Origin: Clostridia bacterium
GTDB taxonomy: Bacteria > Bacillota_A > Clostridia > Oscillospirales > CAG-272
Assembly: GCA_017452945.1 (NCBI GenBank)
Contig: JAFTLD010000015.1
Location: forward strand, 1 to 64,000
Reading direction: 5' to 3'
Length of the DNA: 64,000 nucleotides
In this document: piece by piece, positions 18,671 to 26,329 of the stretch
Layout of the letters: every line of letters begins with the position of its first letter
Position numbering within the stretch: position 1 is the first letter of the stretch
Notes under the pieces: model-generated
What the model was told of the DNA's origin: nothing
Databases searched by the model: none
What the model saw: only the letters and a program-made list of their open reading frames with translations
Program-made: the position numbers and the translations under genes

Positions 18671-20890
18671 ATGAAATCCTTTGTAAGAATCTTTTCCGTC
18701 CTGCTTTGTGCGATCATGATTGCGGCAGCGCTTTCTACCGCTGTTTTCGCAGTCAATCAGCCAACGGGTATGGACAAAAGCGCAACCGAAGAGATCAAGG
18801 TGGACGGACAGGGAACAGGCGTGAACCTGACGCAGTTCTCTCTGACCTCGGGCTCGGTGTATGCAAACAGCACGTCGGGTCTGCTCAACGTCATTGAGAT
18901 CGATCCCTCCAACACCAACGTATCCATCAAGGTACTCAACTGCGGTGATTACACCTGGTCCAAGAACACCATGGGCAATGCAGCAGTCAAGTACAACGAA
19001 GCAACCGGTAATGGCACGGTCATCGCTGCTATGAACGGTGATCCCTGGATCGTGTACCACACGGACTATGACGGTGATGGCGAAGCTGCTACCGGCCCTG
19101 CTGTCAAGCACGTATCGGTTTCCAGAGGTCTGATGATCAAGAACGGTGAGATCTGGGCAACCGCACAGATCAGTGATGAAAACTATCTTGCGAAGAAAGA
19201 TAACGTTGAGCGCGGTACAGGTGCTTCAAACCAACCTATCTTCGGCGTTAAGAAGGACGGCACAGCTGTCATTGGCTGTCCCAACATTCAGATCAAGATC
19301 AAGAATACCACCACCTCTGGTCAGACCAATGCCGCAGGCATTAACCGTCTGCCCGCTCCCAACTCTACCATTTTGTATAACCAGCGTTGCGGCACTGAGT
19401 CGTTCGCTTTTGAAGATGCATACGAGATCTACGTCAAATGCAACAAGACTGCATTCGGTATCGGCCAGACTGTGACCGGTACGGTTACACATATCTTTGA
19501 GAGCGGTGATACTGCCGAACGTCCCGCAATCGACGCGCAGACCGTTGTTATTTCCGCAAGAGGTAACGCGATCAAGCAGCAGAAGGGCAAGTATTCTGTT
19601 GGCGACAAGATCTCCATTTCTTGTAACGTGAGCACCGATAAGATGTATCTGAGCAAGGCAGCCGATTGGAACGACGTTGTTGAGGCTACCGGCGGTTTCT
19701 ATACCTTGATCGAAAAGGGTGTACATAAGGGTCAGGAGCTGACCACCAATTATCCTTGCACCATTGTGGGTGTCAAGGAGGATGGCACCATTATGCTGAT
19801 CTCCACCACTACGCAGGCTGACGGCTCGCGCGCTGCATGCCAGATGAAGAACATGCAGGAGCTGGTAGATGAGCTGGGCTGCTATACCGCAATCATGTTT
19901 GACGGCGGCGGCTCTACGCAAATGGTCACACTTGAGGGGAATCAGTACGTCAGAAGATGCTCGGTTTCGGACGGCACCAACAGCGTGCGCAGCGTCATCA
20001 GCGGTCTTGCCGTTGTGTATAACAATGCAAATCTTTCTCCCGAAAACCACGATACGTACGGTATTAAATTCCTTGACGGTCTGGGACTCCAGTCCACTTA
20101 CGGAGAGCCCGAGGCTCCCGATCCCTCTGCGCCTCATATTCAGGCAGGCCCCTCTTACGCTTACTATTACGTCGGTGACGTTTCGTATATCAACGGCAAG
20201 GGCGTGGACGGTACGGATGAAGCGTATATCGATCTTGTCGGTATGAGAGATCCGAACTATAATTCCTCCTGGTCCGCAGAGCAGAAGGCTGAGGCAATCC
20301 AACCCGCAATTCTGGACGGCTCCACCCTTACGCTGGGTGAGGATTATATGTTGACCATCAGCGGTTATGCCTTTGCAAACGGCTCTCAGAAAAAGATCCT
20401 GTACTCCTTGGATCAGCAGAACTGGTTTGAGGTACAGGGCGGCACTTATTCCGATGCTTCTTCCGAGCTGACACAGACGGTTATGGCCAACGGTTGGATC
20501 AAGAGCGCATCTGCAGGACACGCGGTATTTGAGAACGTTGGCGTGGATCTGAGTGAATACCAGGGTCAGACCGTGACCGTTTCGTTTGCGGTTACCCCCG
20601 GCGCGGATGACAAGGCATTGCACTTTTTGACCATTGAAAACCTGGCAGTACCTGCACCCGCTCCTTCCACCGAGGAGGAAACCGATCCTCCCGCAGAGGA
20701 AACGACCGAGGCAAAGACTGAGCCCGATGTAAGTGAGCAGGTCACCACAAGCGCACCTGTTACCGAAGCTCCCACCGAGCAGGTTACCGAGCCTTCCCGG
20801 GGCGGCTGCCAATCCGCTGTGTTTGGCGGCGTTGCCGTGATCGCTTGCATCACTCTTGGTGCCGTGCTGATCAAGAAGCGCGAAGATTGA
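18671..20890 (+). CDS. Secreted phosphodiester glycosidase (NAGPA domain), GGC-anchored
   Basis: A 739-residue exported protein: signal peptide about 1-27 (cleavage near AVFA), an NAGPA-type domain about 60-455 containing AAMNGDPWI and the hallmark MFDGGGSTQM (near 411), a beta-rich domain (about 490-665), a Thr/Glu/Pro linker (about 665-710) and a C-terminus GGCQSAVFGG, membrane helix, KKRED. NAGPA enzymes hydrolyse sugar phosphodiesters such as capped mannose-6-phosphate or wall polymers. The C-terminus is tripartite but lacks LPxTG; the same Gly-Gly-Cys pattern ends the 29,755-33,165 protein. AAGAAAGGAAC precedes the start. Confidence 0.85.
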   Translation: MKSFVRIFSVLLCAIMIAAALSTAVFAVNQPTGMDKSATEEIKVDGQGTGVNLTQFSLTSGSVYANSTSGLLNVIEIDPSNTNVSIKVLNCGDYTWSKNTMGNAAVKYNEATGNGTVIAAMNGDPWIVYHTDYDGDGEAATGPAVKHVSVSRGLMIKNGEIWATAQISDENYLAKKDNVERGTGASNQPIFGVKKDGTAVIGCPNIQIKIKNTTTSGQTNAAGINRLPAPNSTILYNQRCGTESFAFEDAYEIYVKCNKTAFGIGQTVTGTVTHIFESGDTAERPAIDAQTVVISARGNAIKQQKGKYSVGDKISISCNVSTDKMYLSKAADWNDVVEATGGFYTLIEKGVHKGQELTTNYPCTIVGVKEDGTIMLISTTTQADGSRAACQMKNMQELVDELGCYTAIMFDGGGSTQMVTLEGNQYVRRCSVSDGTNSVRSVISGLAVVYNNANLSPENHDTYGIKFLDGLGLQSTYGEPEAPDPSAPHIQAGPSYAYYYVGDVSYINGKGVDGTDEAYIDLVGMRDPNYNSSWSAEQKAEAIQPAILDGSTLTLGEDYMLTISGYAFANGSQKKILYSLDQQNWFEVQGGTYSDASSELTQTVMANGWIKSASAGHAVFENVGVDLSEYQGQTVTVSFAVTPGADDKALHFLTIENLAVPAPAPSTEEETDPPAEETTEAKTEPDVSEQVTTSAPVTEAPTEQVTEPSRGGCQSAVFGGVAVIACITLGAVLIKKRED

Positions 20891-20910
20891 AGATTCATGA
20901 TATAAAAAGC

Positions 20911-20939
20911 AAAAAGGTCGAGGATTTCTCGACCTTTTT
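20911..20939. terminator. Bidirectional terminator
   Basis: A 12-bp perfect stem AAAAAGGTCGAG (20911-20922) / CTCGACCTTTTT (20928-20939) between convergent genes, with A- and T-runs suited to both directions. Confidence 0.9.
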
Positions 20940-20942
20940 GTG

Positions 20943-21359
20943 TTATACATCTTCTTTTTCGAGCTCCTCGATCAGGGAAAGGATCTCGGGAGCAATCTGC
21001 TTTTTGCGCTTTTCGCTGACCGCACGATAGACCGGGTAAGCACAAATGGCAATGGCAAGACCTGCGATCCCAACGGCAATACCGATCGGTGTTGTGTAGA
21101 TACCCAGATTGAGATAAGTCCCGAATTCCTCGACCATGACCGCACTCATGCCGGTCCCCATGATCAGTGTGCCGATCGTGCCGATTGCGATCGAAGCGGA
21201 GCTGGCGTAGCCTTGGACGCTGGCATCAAGATCATGCAAGCGCTTGAGCTTGTGATCCTTGGCGTTGACTTCGTATTTTTTACGAATGCGTGAGATCTCA
21301 TCCTTGTCCTTGGCGCTGTATGTGTATATAAATTCCTGTTGATCGTTATTCTGATTCAC
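20943..21359 (-). CDS. Two-helix membrane protein, paralogue of 24108-24473
   Basis: A 138-residue protein: charged N-terminus (about 1-45, KDKDEISRIRKKYEV), two membrane helices (about 52-75 and 90-112) and a basic C-terminal helix with KRKKQIAPEIL. It shares IMGTGMS, GIAVGIAGL, AIxxYP and RKKxxAPxIL with the protein at 24108-24473, so the two are paralogues. Similar small proteins are sometimes labelled dihydropteridine reductase in databases, a label nothing here supports. Last gene of the two-component operon; its start overlaps the upstream gene by 14 nt. Confidence 0.7.
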   Translation of the reverse strand: MNQNNDQQEFIYTYSAKDKDEISRIRKKYEVNAKDHKLKRLHDLDASVQGYASSASIAIGTIGTLIMGTGMSAVMVEEFGTYLNLGIYTTPIGIAVGIAGLAIAICAYPVYRAVSEKRKKQIAPEILSLIEELEKEDV

Positions 21360-22248
21360 GTTGATTCTCCGTAATTTTGATTTTTTTAATGCGCTTGGAT
21401 GCGCGGATGATCATATAAATTCCCAAACCTAAAACAAAAGCGGTCACCGCAAGCCCTGTCAGCAGCGTCATAAGCGGTTTGAATTCAGTATCTCCTTCAG
21501 CTCCAAAGGCTGCAAGCATGGAATTTTCCAGCGTCAGCATCGAAACTGCTGAGGTCGCAAGGCTGATCACCTTGGCAGCAGAGAACAAAGGGCTTTTGAA
21601 TTTGCTGTATTTGACTACGTTGATGATAGCCAGCGTCATAAGCGTAAAGGTGGAGGCCGCCATGGTAATGGTGGTGATCTGGTGATGAACCACCTCGTGT
21701 CCCTGCACGCTGATCATCCAGACGATGGCAGAGAGTGCCAGGTTCATGACCACCAGCATAATACCGCAGAAGCGGTAACGGCTCCATTGCGCGCGCATGC
21801 CTTGATCGGGCGCGGTGGAGTGTACGTCACGCAGTAGAAACAGGCGCATAATGGCCAGCAAAAAGTAGTAGGCTGCGAAGGCAAAATACCAGGTAGAGGA
21901 GTGCCAGATGCCAAGGCAGAGCTGGAAAATGGCGTAGGCTGCGTTATAAGCAAAATTGCCGTAAAGCGAGATTTTGATGCGCAGGGTTGCATCGTTGGAA
22001 TAACGGTGCAGATATTTGTTGTTGTTTTTGAAGTTCTTGAAAAATCGAATGAGGGTGGGGATGCGGATGCATGCAACCGAGAGCGAGTAAAAGGAGAACA
22101 CGTAGGTCACGTAAGCAACCGGGTGCTCGGAGCGGTCGCGCATGAAGGTGATGATCAGCAGCACGGTTGAGATCGCGGTAAACAGCAAAATCAGCAGCGG
22201 ATGCGGATAAAGCAGATGAAGGCCGATTTTTTTGAGTTTGTGTTTCAT
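21346..22248 (-). CDS. Polytopic membrane protein in the two-component operon
   Basis: A 300-residue protein with about seven hydrophobic segments (from residue 12 to 290) separated by short basic loops (FFKNFKNNNKYLHRY). The ATG at 22248 is chosen because GAGGTAA lies 5 nt upstream and overlaps the kinase stop region, implying coupled translation. I recognise no family. Its place between a histidine kinase and a small membrane protein suggests it either tunes signalling or is a target of it. Confidence 0.65.
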   Translation of the reverse strand: MKHKLKKIGLHLLYPHPLLILLFTAISTVLLIITFMRDRSEHPVAYVTYVFSFYSLSVACIRIPTLIRFFKNFKNNNKYLHRYSNDATLRIKISLYGNFAYNAAYAIFQLCLGIWHSSTWYFAFAAYYFLLAIMRLFLLRDVHSTAPDQGMRAQWSRYRFCGIMLVVMNLALSAIVWMISVQGHEVVHHQITTITMAASTFTLMTLAIINVVKYSKFKSPLFSAAKVISLATSAVSMLTLENSMLAAFGAEGDTEFKPLMTLLTGLAVTAFVLGLGIYMIIRASKRIKKIKITENQRESE

Positions 22249-22253
22249 AGCAA

Positions 22254-23306
22254 TTACCTCAGAAAGAGAGTGACGGTGAAGGTACTTCCAACTCCGCATT
22301 GGCTCTGCACGCGGATCTCGCCCTGCACAATGTCGATGACGCGCTTGACCAGCGTCAAGCCAAGTCCGTTGCCTTGCGTGGCACGCGAGGTGTCACCCTG
22401 ATAGAACTTTTCAAAGATGTGCGCACCTACCTCGGGGCTCATGCCGCAGCCCGTGTCGCTGACCTTGACTGTGACGGCCTCGTCGGTAGCGGACATGGAC
22501 AGAGAAACCGTACCACCGTCCTCAGTAAATTTGAACGCATTGGAGAGCAGGTTATTCCACACCAGCAAAAGCAACTCGGCATCTTCTGTGATACAAACGT
22601 CGTCCTGAATATCGGTTTCGATGGTGATATTGCGCCTCTCCCAGATTTCTTCAAATTGGAGCAGACATTCGCAAAGCTGCTCACCCAGATCGTATTTGTG
22701 CTTTTGAGGATAGATCTGCTGATTTTCCAAGCGGTTGAGCTTGAGAATGTTGGTCATCATCAGTGCTAAGCGCTGCGAGCCCAGCGTGACCTGCTTGGCA
22801 TATTCAATGCGCGTTTCGGTGTCCAGCTCGGGATCCTGCAAGAGCGTGCCGTAATTGCTGATAACAGAGAGGGGGGTTTTCATCTCATGCGAAATGTTGG
22901 CCATAAAATCGGTACGCAGCGTTTCAATGCCCGAAAGCTCGTTGGCCAGCTTGTTGATATTCTGCTCGATCTCACCAAAGGGCGCGGGCGCGATCTGCAC
23001 GTAGTGCTGTGGGATGCGAGCCTTGAAGTCACCGTCTGCAAGGCGCGTCAGCACCTCCTGAATACGCTTGGAGGGACGGTCGACTGCAACGCGGCGGCGG
23101 AAAGTATCCACAATGGTACAGATCAGCGCCAGTACGACCACGTTGACGAATACGATGGGCGCAAAGGCCCGTATGTCCTCTTCGGGCAGGGAGACCGTAG
23201 CAAAGAACACGTAAAAGGTTACTGTGACAACGCCGCCGACCAATCCGAAAAAGAGAACGCAGGAAAAGAGGAAATCGGTAACGTAATACAAAAACCCCTT
23301 TTTCAT
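22254..23306 (-). CDS. Sensor histidine kinase
   Basis: A 350-residue kinase: two membrane helices (about 12-37 and 46-68) with only a short external loop between, a HAMP-like region (about 70-125), dimerisation box ISHEMKTPLS with the phospho-accepting His near 139, then N box NNLLSNAFKF, G1 DTGCGM, F box FEKFYQ and G2 GNGLGL. The tiny sensor loop suggests it detects a membrane event, as in intramembrane-sensing kinases of Firmicutes. Its ATG overlaps the regulator stop by 4 nt. Likely partner of the response regulator immediately upstream. Confidence 0.92.
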   Translation of the reverse strand: MKKGFLYYVTDFLFSCVLFFGLVGGVVTVTFYVFFATVSLPEEDIRAFAPIVFVNVVVLALICTIVDTFRRRVAVDRPSKRIQEVLTRLADGDFKARIPQHYVQIAPAPFGEIEQNINKLANELSGIETLRTDFMANISHEMKTPLSVISNYGTLLQDPELDTETRIEYAKQVTLGSQRLALMMTNILKLNRLENQQIYPQKHKYDLGEQLCECLLQFEEIWERRNITIETDIQDDVCITEDAELLLLVWNNLLSNAFKFTEDGGTVSLSMSATDEAVTVKVSDTGCGMSPEVGAHIFEKFYQGDTSRATQGNGLGLTLVKRVIDIVQGEIRVQSQCGVGSTFTVTLFLR

Positions 23307-23974
23307 TTGATCACCGCCTTGTAGCCAAGCCCATGCACGGTCACGATCTCAAAGGATGTGCAATCCGAAAGCTTGGCGCGCAGCTTGGTCATGTAGACGT
23401 CTACCGTGCGGGGACCCGACGCGGTGTCCGCATCCCAGAATTCGTCCATGAGCTGCGTACGGGTAAAGGTCTTTTTGGGGTAGGAGAGCAGCTTGTAGAG
23501 AATGTTGAATTCTCTTGCAGTCAGCGAGATCTCGTCCTCTCCGAGATACGCGGTGCGTTCATCCAGATCGATGGTGAAATCACCCACGGTCAGCTTGCGC
23601 TGTGCCGCAATGCCTGCTCGGCGCAAAAGTGCCCCGATGCGCAAAAGCAGAGCGTTGAAATCCACGGGCTTGACCACGTAGTCATCCGCGCCCGTCAGAT
23701 ATCCGCGCTGCATCGAGCCAAGGTCGTCGCGCGCGGTCATAAAGATAATGGGGATATTTTTGTCGAGCGTGCGCACGGTTTCGGCAAATTCAAAGCCGTC
23801 AATACCCGGCATCATGATGTCCGAAATGATCAGATCAAACATCTGCTTATACATGGCATCGTAAGCGTCCTGCGCGCTTGTGCAGTGTACAGCGGTATAG
23901 CCGTTGCGCCCAAGGAAGGTGCAAAGCGTTTTGCCCAGGTTGGCGTCGTCTTCTACAACAAGTATTGCAAACAT
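23303..23974 (-). CDS. OmpR/PhoB-family response regulator
   Basis: A 223-residue regulator: receiver domain with VVEDD, phospho-acceptor Asp in LIISDIMMPG (near 52), Thr in IFMTARDD and Lys in YVVKPVD; then a winged-helix DNA-binding domain with LTAREFNILYKLL, RTVDVYMTKLRAKL and VHGLGYKAV. First gene of a four-gene operon (regulator, kinase, two membrane proteins). AAAAGGAG precedes ATG 23974. A candidate binding site overlaps its own promoter at 24017-24036 and recurs at 24539-24558, implying autoregulation plus control of the paralogous membrane gene. Confidence 0.93.
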   Translation of the reverse strand: MFAILVVEDDANLGKTLCTFLGRNGYTAVHCTSAQDAYDAMYKQMFDLIISDIMMPGIDGFEFAETVRTLDKNIPIIFMTARDDLGSMQRGYLTGADDYVVKPVDFNALLLRIGALLRRAGIAAQRKLTVGDFTIDLDERTAYLGEDEISLTAREFNILYKLLSYPKKTFTRTQLMDEFWDADTASGPRTVDVYMTKLRAKLSDCTSFEIVTVHGLGYKAVIK

Positions 23975-24005
23975 AAAATCTTCTCCTTTTTGGCATATAT
24001 AGACT

Positions 24006-24036
24006 ATTATACCACGGAAATGTTAAGATTTTGTTA
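24006..24036 (-). promoter_or_regulatory. Promoter and candidate operator of the two-component operon
   Basis: Minus-strand TATAAT (24006-24011) has no good -35 box; instead, 24017-24036 holds TAACAAAATCTTAACATTTC, in which TAACA recurs at an 11-bp period. Such direct repeats overlapping the -35 region are where OmpR/PhoB-type activators bind. The same 20 bp recurs with one change at 24539-24558. Confidence 0.6.
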
Positions 24037-24073
24037 GTGTTTGCGTAAAAACAACGACAAGAGCAAAAAGTAT

Positions 24074-24095
24074 GGAACAGAGAGCACTCTGTTCC
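24074..24095 (-). terminator. Terminator of the 24108-24473 gene
   Basis: GGAACAGAG (24074-24082) / CTCTGTTCC (24087-24095), a 9-bp perfect stem; on the minus strand it is followed by ATACTTTTTG. Confidence 0.75.
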
Positions 24096-24107
24096 ACGTT
24101 ATTTTAT

Positions 24108-24473
24108 TTAGCCCTTGGAAAGCTTATCGCTCAGCGCCAGAATGGCGGGGGCGTACTTCTTCTTGCGGGAGTTGAGAATGGCGTTATGCAAAGGATAGTT
24201 GACAATGGCAAGGATCAAGCCCACCACACCGACTGCGATGCCGATGGTCATTGCGTTGGGAATTCCCAGCGTTTCTGCTACGTCAGTCATGATAAGGCTC
24301 ATGCCTGCGCCCATGATGATGGCGCTGATTGAGCCGAATACGTAAGAGAATACCTGTGCGGGGCGTCTGACCTTGGTGTCCAGACGGCGCAGCTCGTCAA
24401 GGTCGTCCTTCTGCTTGGGGGTGTATGCGGTGCGAATTTTGCTGATGATGTAGTCCTGATCGTTTCTGTTCAT
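24108..24473 (-). CDS. Two-helix membrane protein, paralogue of 20943-21359
   Basis: A 121-residue protein: charged N-terminus (QDYIISKIRTAYTPKQKDD), two membrane helices (about 40-62 and 72-95) and a basic tail RKKKYAPAILALSDKL. It matches the 20943-21359 protein in IMGAGMSLIM, GIAVGVVGLILAI and RKKxYAPxIL. ATG 24473 with AGAGG is chosen over the upstream ATG at 24563. It stands alone, upstream of the two-component operon in the same direction, and has the shared 20-bp site upstream. Function unknown. Confidence 0.7.
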   Translation of the reverse strand: MNRNDQDYIISKIRTAYTPKQKDDLDELRRLDTKVRRPAQVFSYVFGSISAIIMGAGMSLIMTDVAETLGIPNAMTIGIAVGVVGLILAIVNYPLHNAILNSRKKKYAPAILALSDKLSKG

Positions 24474-24538
24474 GATAAATAACCTCTTTCTTTTATTCTG
24501 GCGATATTTTACACCCGGATTATTTGTAAATTGATGCC

Positions 24539-24558
24539 GAAATGTTAAGATTTTATTA
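24539..24558 (-). promoter_or_regulatory. Second copy of the candidate response-regulator site
   Basis: TAATAAAATCTTAACATTTC on the minus strand matches the site at 24017-24036 at 19 of 20 positions. It lies about 70 nt upstream of the 24473 start and 31 nt upstream of the divergent PAP2 -35 box, so it could act on either gene. Confidence 0.55.
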
Positions 24559-24589
24559 TTCATTTAGAGCCTTGGTTTGGAAAATTCTC

Positions 24590-24618
24590 TTGCCATATCG
24601 GAACAGGTATGGTATAAT
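24590..24618 (+). promoter_or_regulatory. Promoter of the PAP2 phosphatase gene
   Basis: TTGCCA (24590-24595), 17-nt spacer, TATAAT (24613-24618), 27 nt before the preferred start. Confidence 0.75.
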
Positions 24619-24645
24619 GAAAAAAATAAGTATATGAGGACTGAC

Positions 24646-25317
24646 ATGAAAAAACAGGGATATATATATTTGAGCGTTTGCGCTGCGCTTTTGCTTGCGT
24701 TTGCTGCGCTGACCGTTTGCCTTTTGTTTGTGGATGTGAAGGCAGCGGGCGAGAGCGGGGCGGAGGTGGGCTTTGCCACGGTCAATGAAGCAGTGTTCCG
24801 CGCGCTTGGTCAGAGTGAGATCGCGTTGACGCTTTCTAAGCTGGGAGGGCTTGTCACCATTGGTGCTGTGGGCGCGTTCGGCGTGCTTGGGCTTGTGCAG
24901 GTCATTCGTCGCAAAGGAATTTTCCGTGCGGACAGAGAGTTGTACGTCATGGCGGGCTGCCTTGTCTTGTTGGCTGTCTTTTACGTATTCTTTGAGATTT
25001 TTGTTGTGAACTGCCGTCCCGTGTTGGACGAAGGCGAGCTTGCCGCATCCTATCCGTCCAGCCACACCATGCTGGCGGTTGCGGTGGCGGGCATGGGCAT
25101 GGCGTATCTGCACGGACTTCCCAAAAAGAATGCGCTGATATATGCGTGCATCGGTGTGCTGAACGCAGCGGCCGTCGTTACGGTGATCTGCCGCTTGCTT
25201 GGCGGTGTGCATTGGCTGACCGATATCGTGGGCGGCTTGCTGCTGGGTGCGGCTGTTGCATGCGCGTATCGCGCGGTGTGTGCCTTTTGGAGTAAGAAAA
25301 AGGAGCAGGGGATATGA
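24646..25317 (+). CDS. PAP2-family membrane phosphatase
   Basis: A 223-residue protein with about six membrane helices. The phosphatase signature is split in the usual way: VVNCRPVL (motif 1 Arg-Pro), YPSSHT (motif 2 with catalytic His) and CRLLGGVHWLTDIVGG (motif 3 with nucleophilic His and Asp). Such enzymes dephosphorylate undecaprenyl pyrophosphate or lipid phosphates on the outer membrane face. Motif 1 lacks the leading Lys of the strict consensus. ATG 24646 is preferred to ATG 24577 because it lies after the promoter. It overlaps the next gene by 4 nt. Confidence 0.88.
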   Translation: MKKQGYIYLSVCAALLLAFAALTVCLLFVDVKAAGESGAEVGFATVNEAVFRALGQSEIALTLSKLGGLVTIGAVGAFGVLGLVQVIRRKGIFRADRELYVMAGCLVLLAVFYVFFEIFVVNCRPVLDEGELAASYPSSHTMLAVAVAGMGMAYLHGLPKKNALIYACIGVLNAAAVVTVICRLLGGVHWLTDIVGGLLLGAAVACAYRAVCAFWSKKKEQGI

Positions 25318-25796
25318 AATCAAAGATCGCGTTTTCCGTATTCATCGGTGTGGTTTTTGGCGTGTTGACTTTTTTGCTGACGCTGCTGATCGTGCCGCCA
25401 ACCATGGCAGCCGTATTTGCGCTGATCGCATTAGCCATAGCCCCGCCCATCATGCATGCCTCACTGGCTATTGAAGAAAGAAGAAACAACAAGCGCTTTG
25501 CGCAGGTGGAAAGAGATCAAAAGATCTCCTATTATCATAAGGTAAACGGCAATTTCGTGTGGGGAAAAGCGTTTACCAACGGCAACGTGTATTTTTGCGA
25601 GGGCAAGATCGTGGTGGTCTCGGTTGAAAAAAAGCCGTATCTGATCGTGGAATTTCAAAACAGCGAAATTTCCAAATGCGATTTTGAGGATATTCACATG
25701 CACCTGTACCTGACGAACGGCCAAGAGCTGCACGTGATGATGCCGAATGCGCAGGATACTGCCGCGGCAGTCAGAGAGCATGGTTGGAACGTATAA
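25314..25796 (+). CDS. Membrane protein with cytoplasmic PH-like domain, unknown
   Basis: A 160-residue protein: two hydrophobic segments (about 5-27 and 30-52), then a charged 105-residue domain of alternating strands (YHKVNGNFVWGKAFTNGNVYF is part of it) ending in a helix, which resembles bacterial PH/GRAM-like folds. ATGA overlap with the PAP2 gene makes them an operon. No family recognised with confidence. Confidence 0.65.
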   Translation: MKSKIAFSVFIGVVFGVLTFLLTLLIVPPTMAAVFALIALAIAPPIMHASLAIEERRNNKRFAQVERDQKISYYHKVNGNFVWGKAFTNGNVYFCEGKIVVVSVEKKPYLIVEFQNSEISKCDFEDIHMHLYLTNGQELHVMMPNAQDTAAAVREHGWNV

Positions 25797-25809
25797 TTAA
25801 AACAGAAAA

Positions 25810-25852
25810 AAAGAGCCGGATCAAAACCAATTTGATTCGGTTCTTTTTGATT
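25810..25852. terminator. Bidirectional terminator
   Basis: A 16-bp stem with two G-T pairs, AAAGAGCCGGATCAAA (25810-25825) / TTTGATTCGGTTCTTT (25831-25846), flanked by A- and T-runs; it serves the plus-strand PAP2 unit and the minus-strand metF-metH unit. Confidence 0.85.
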
Positions 25853-26329
25853 TCAGTTATCCTGACTGTCCAGCACGCAGTCGATGATGATACAAACGGC
25901 AAGCACGGCTACGGGATCATAATCGCGGTCGTTGACGTTGATCTCGTATGTGTCGCCCCATGTAAACCATTGCTTTTGCACAGAGGCCACGTGGCGACCT
26001 TGGTCGGTGACGTCATAGTCGTGATCAAAAAAGTCGCCATGTACCTCCCAGCCGGGGCCTTCCACAGTATAGTAGGGTGTGAACAGCGAGAATTCCTTGA
26101 CCACGGTTGCTTGAATTTCCCCGTTTTTGGTAATATGATAGCGCGGACGGAAGCGGAACAGCTCTTGCTCAATGCGGTAGAGCTCGTTGCCGTTACGATC
26201 CAAAATGGCGAGATTTTTGCCGAACGAGAAAAACTCTCCCTTGACCGTAAAGAGCTCGTTTTCCATGCTGTCATATACGGAAAAGTTGTCGTTCCAGGAA
26301 AATATCTTTTGTTTTACGTAGAATTTCAT
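25853..26329 (-). CDS. LURP-one-related (DUF567) protein
   Basis: A 158-residue protein made of alternating strands: MKFYVKQKIFSWNDNFSVYD, then NELFTVKGEFFSFGKNLAIL, LYRIEQ, WEVHGDFFDHDYDVT and a C-terminal hydrophobic helix DPVAVLAVCIIIDCVLD. This is the LURP-one/Tubby-like beta-barrel with its buried C-terminal helix; in bacteria the role is unknown, and a membrane or phospholipid link is inferred from scramblase relatives. ATG 26329 overlaps the metH stop by 4 nt with GGAG upstream, so it is translationally coupled to methionine synthase, an unexpected partner. Confidence 0.82.
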   Translation of the reverse strand: MKFYVKQKIFSWNDNFSVYDSMENELFTVKGEFFSFGKNLAILDRNGNELYRIEQELFRFRPRYHITKNGEIQATVVKEFSLFTPYYTVEGPGWEVHGDFFDHDYDVTDQGRHVASVQKQWFTWGDTYEINVNDRDYDPVAVLAVCIIIDCVLDSQDN

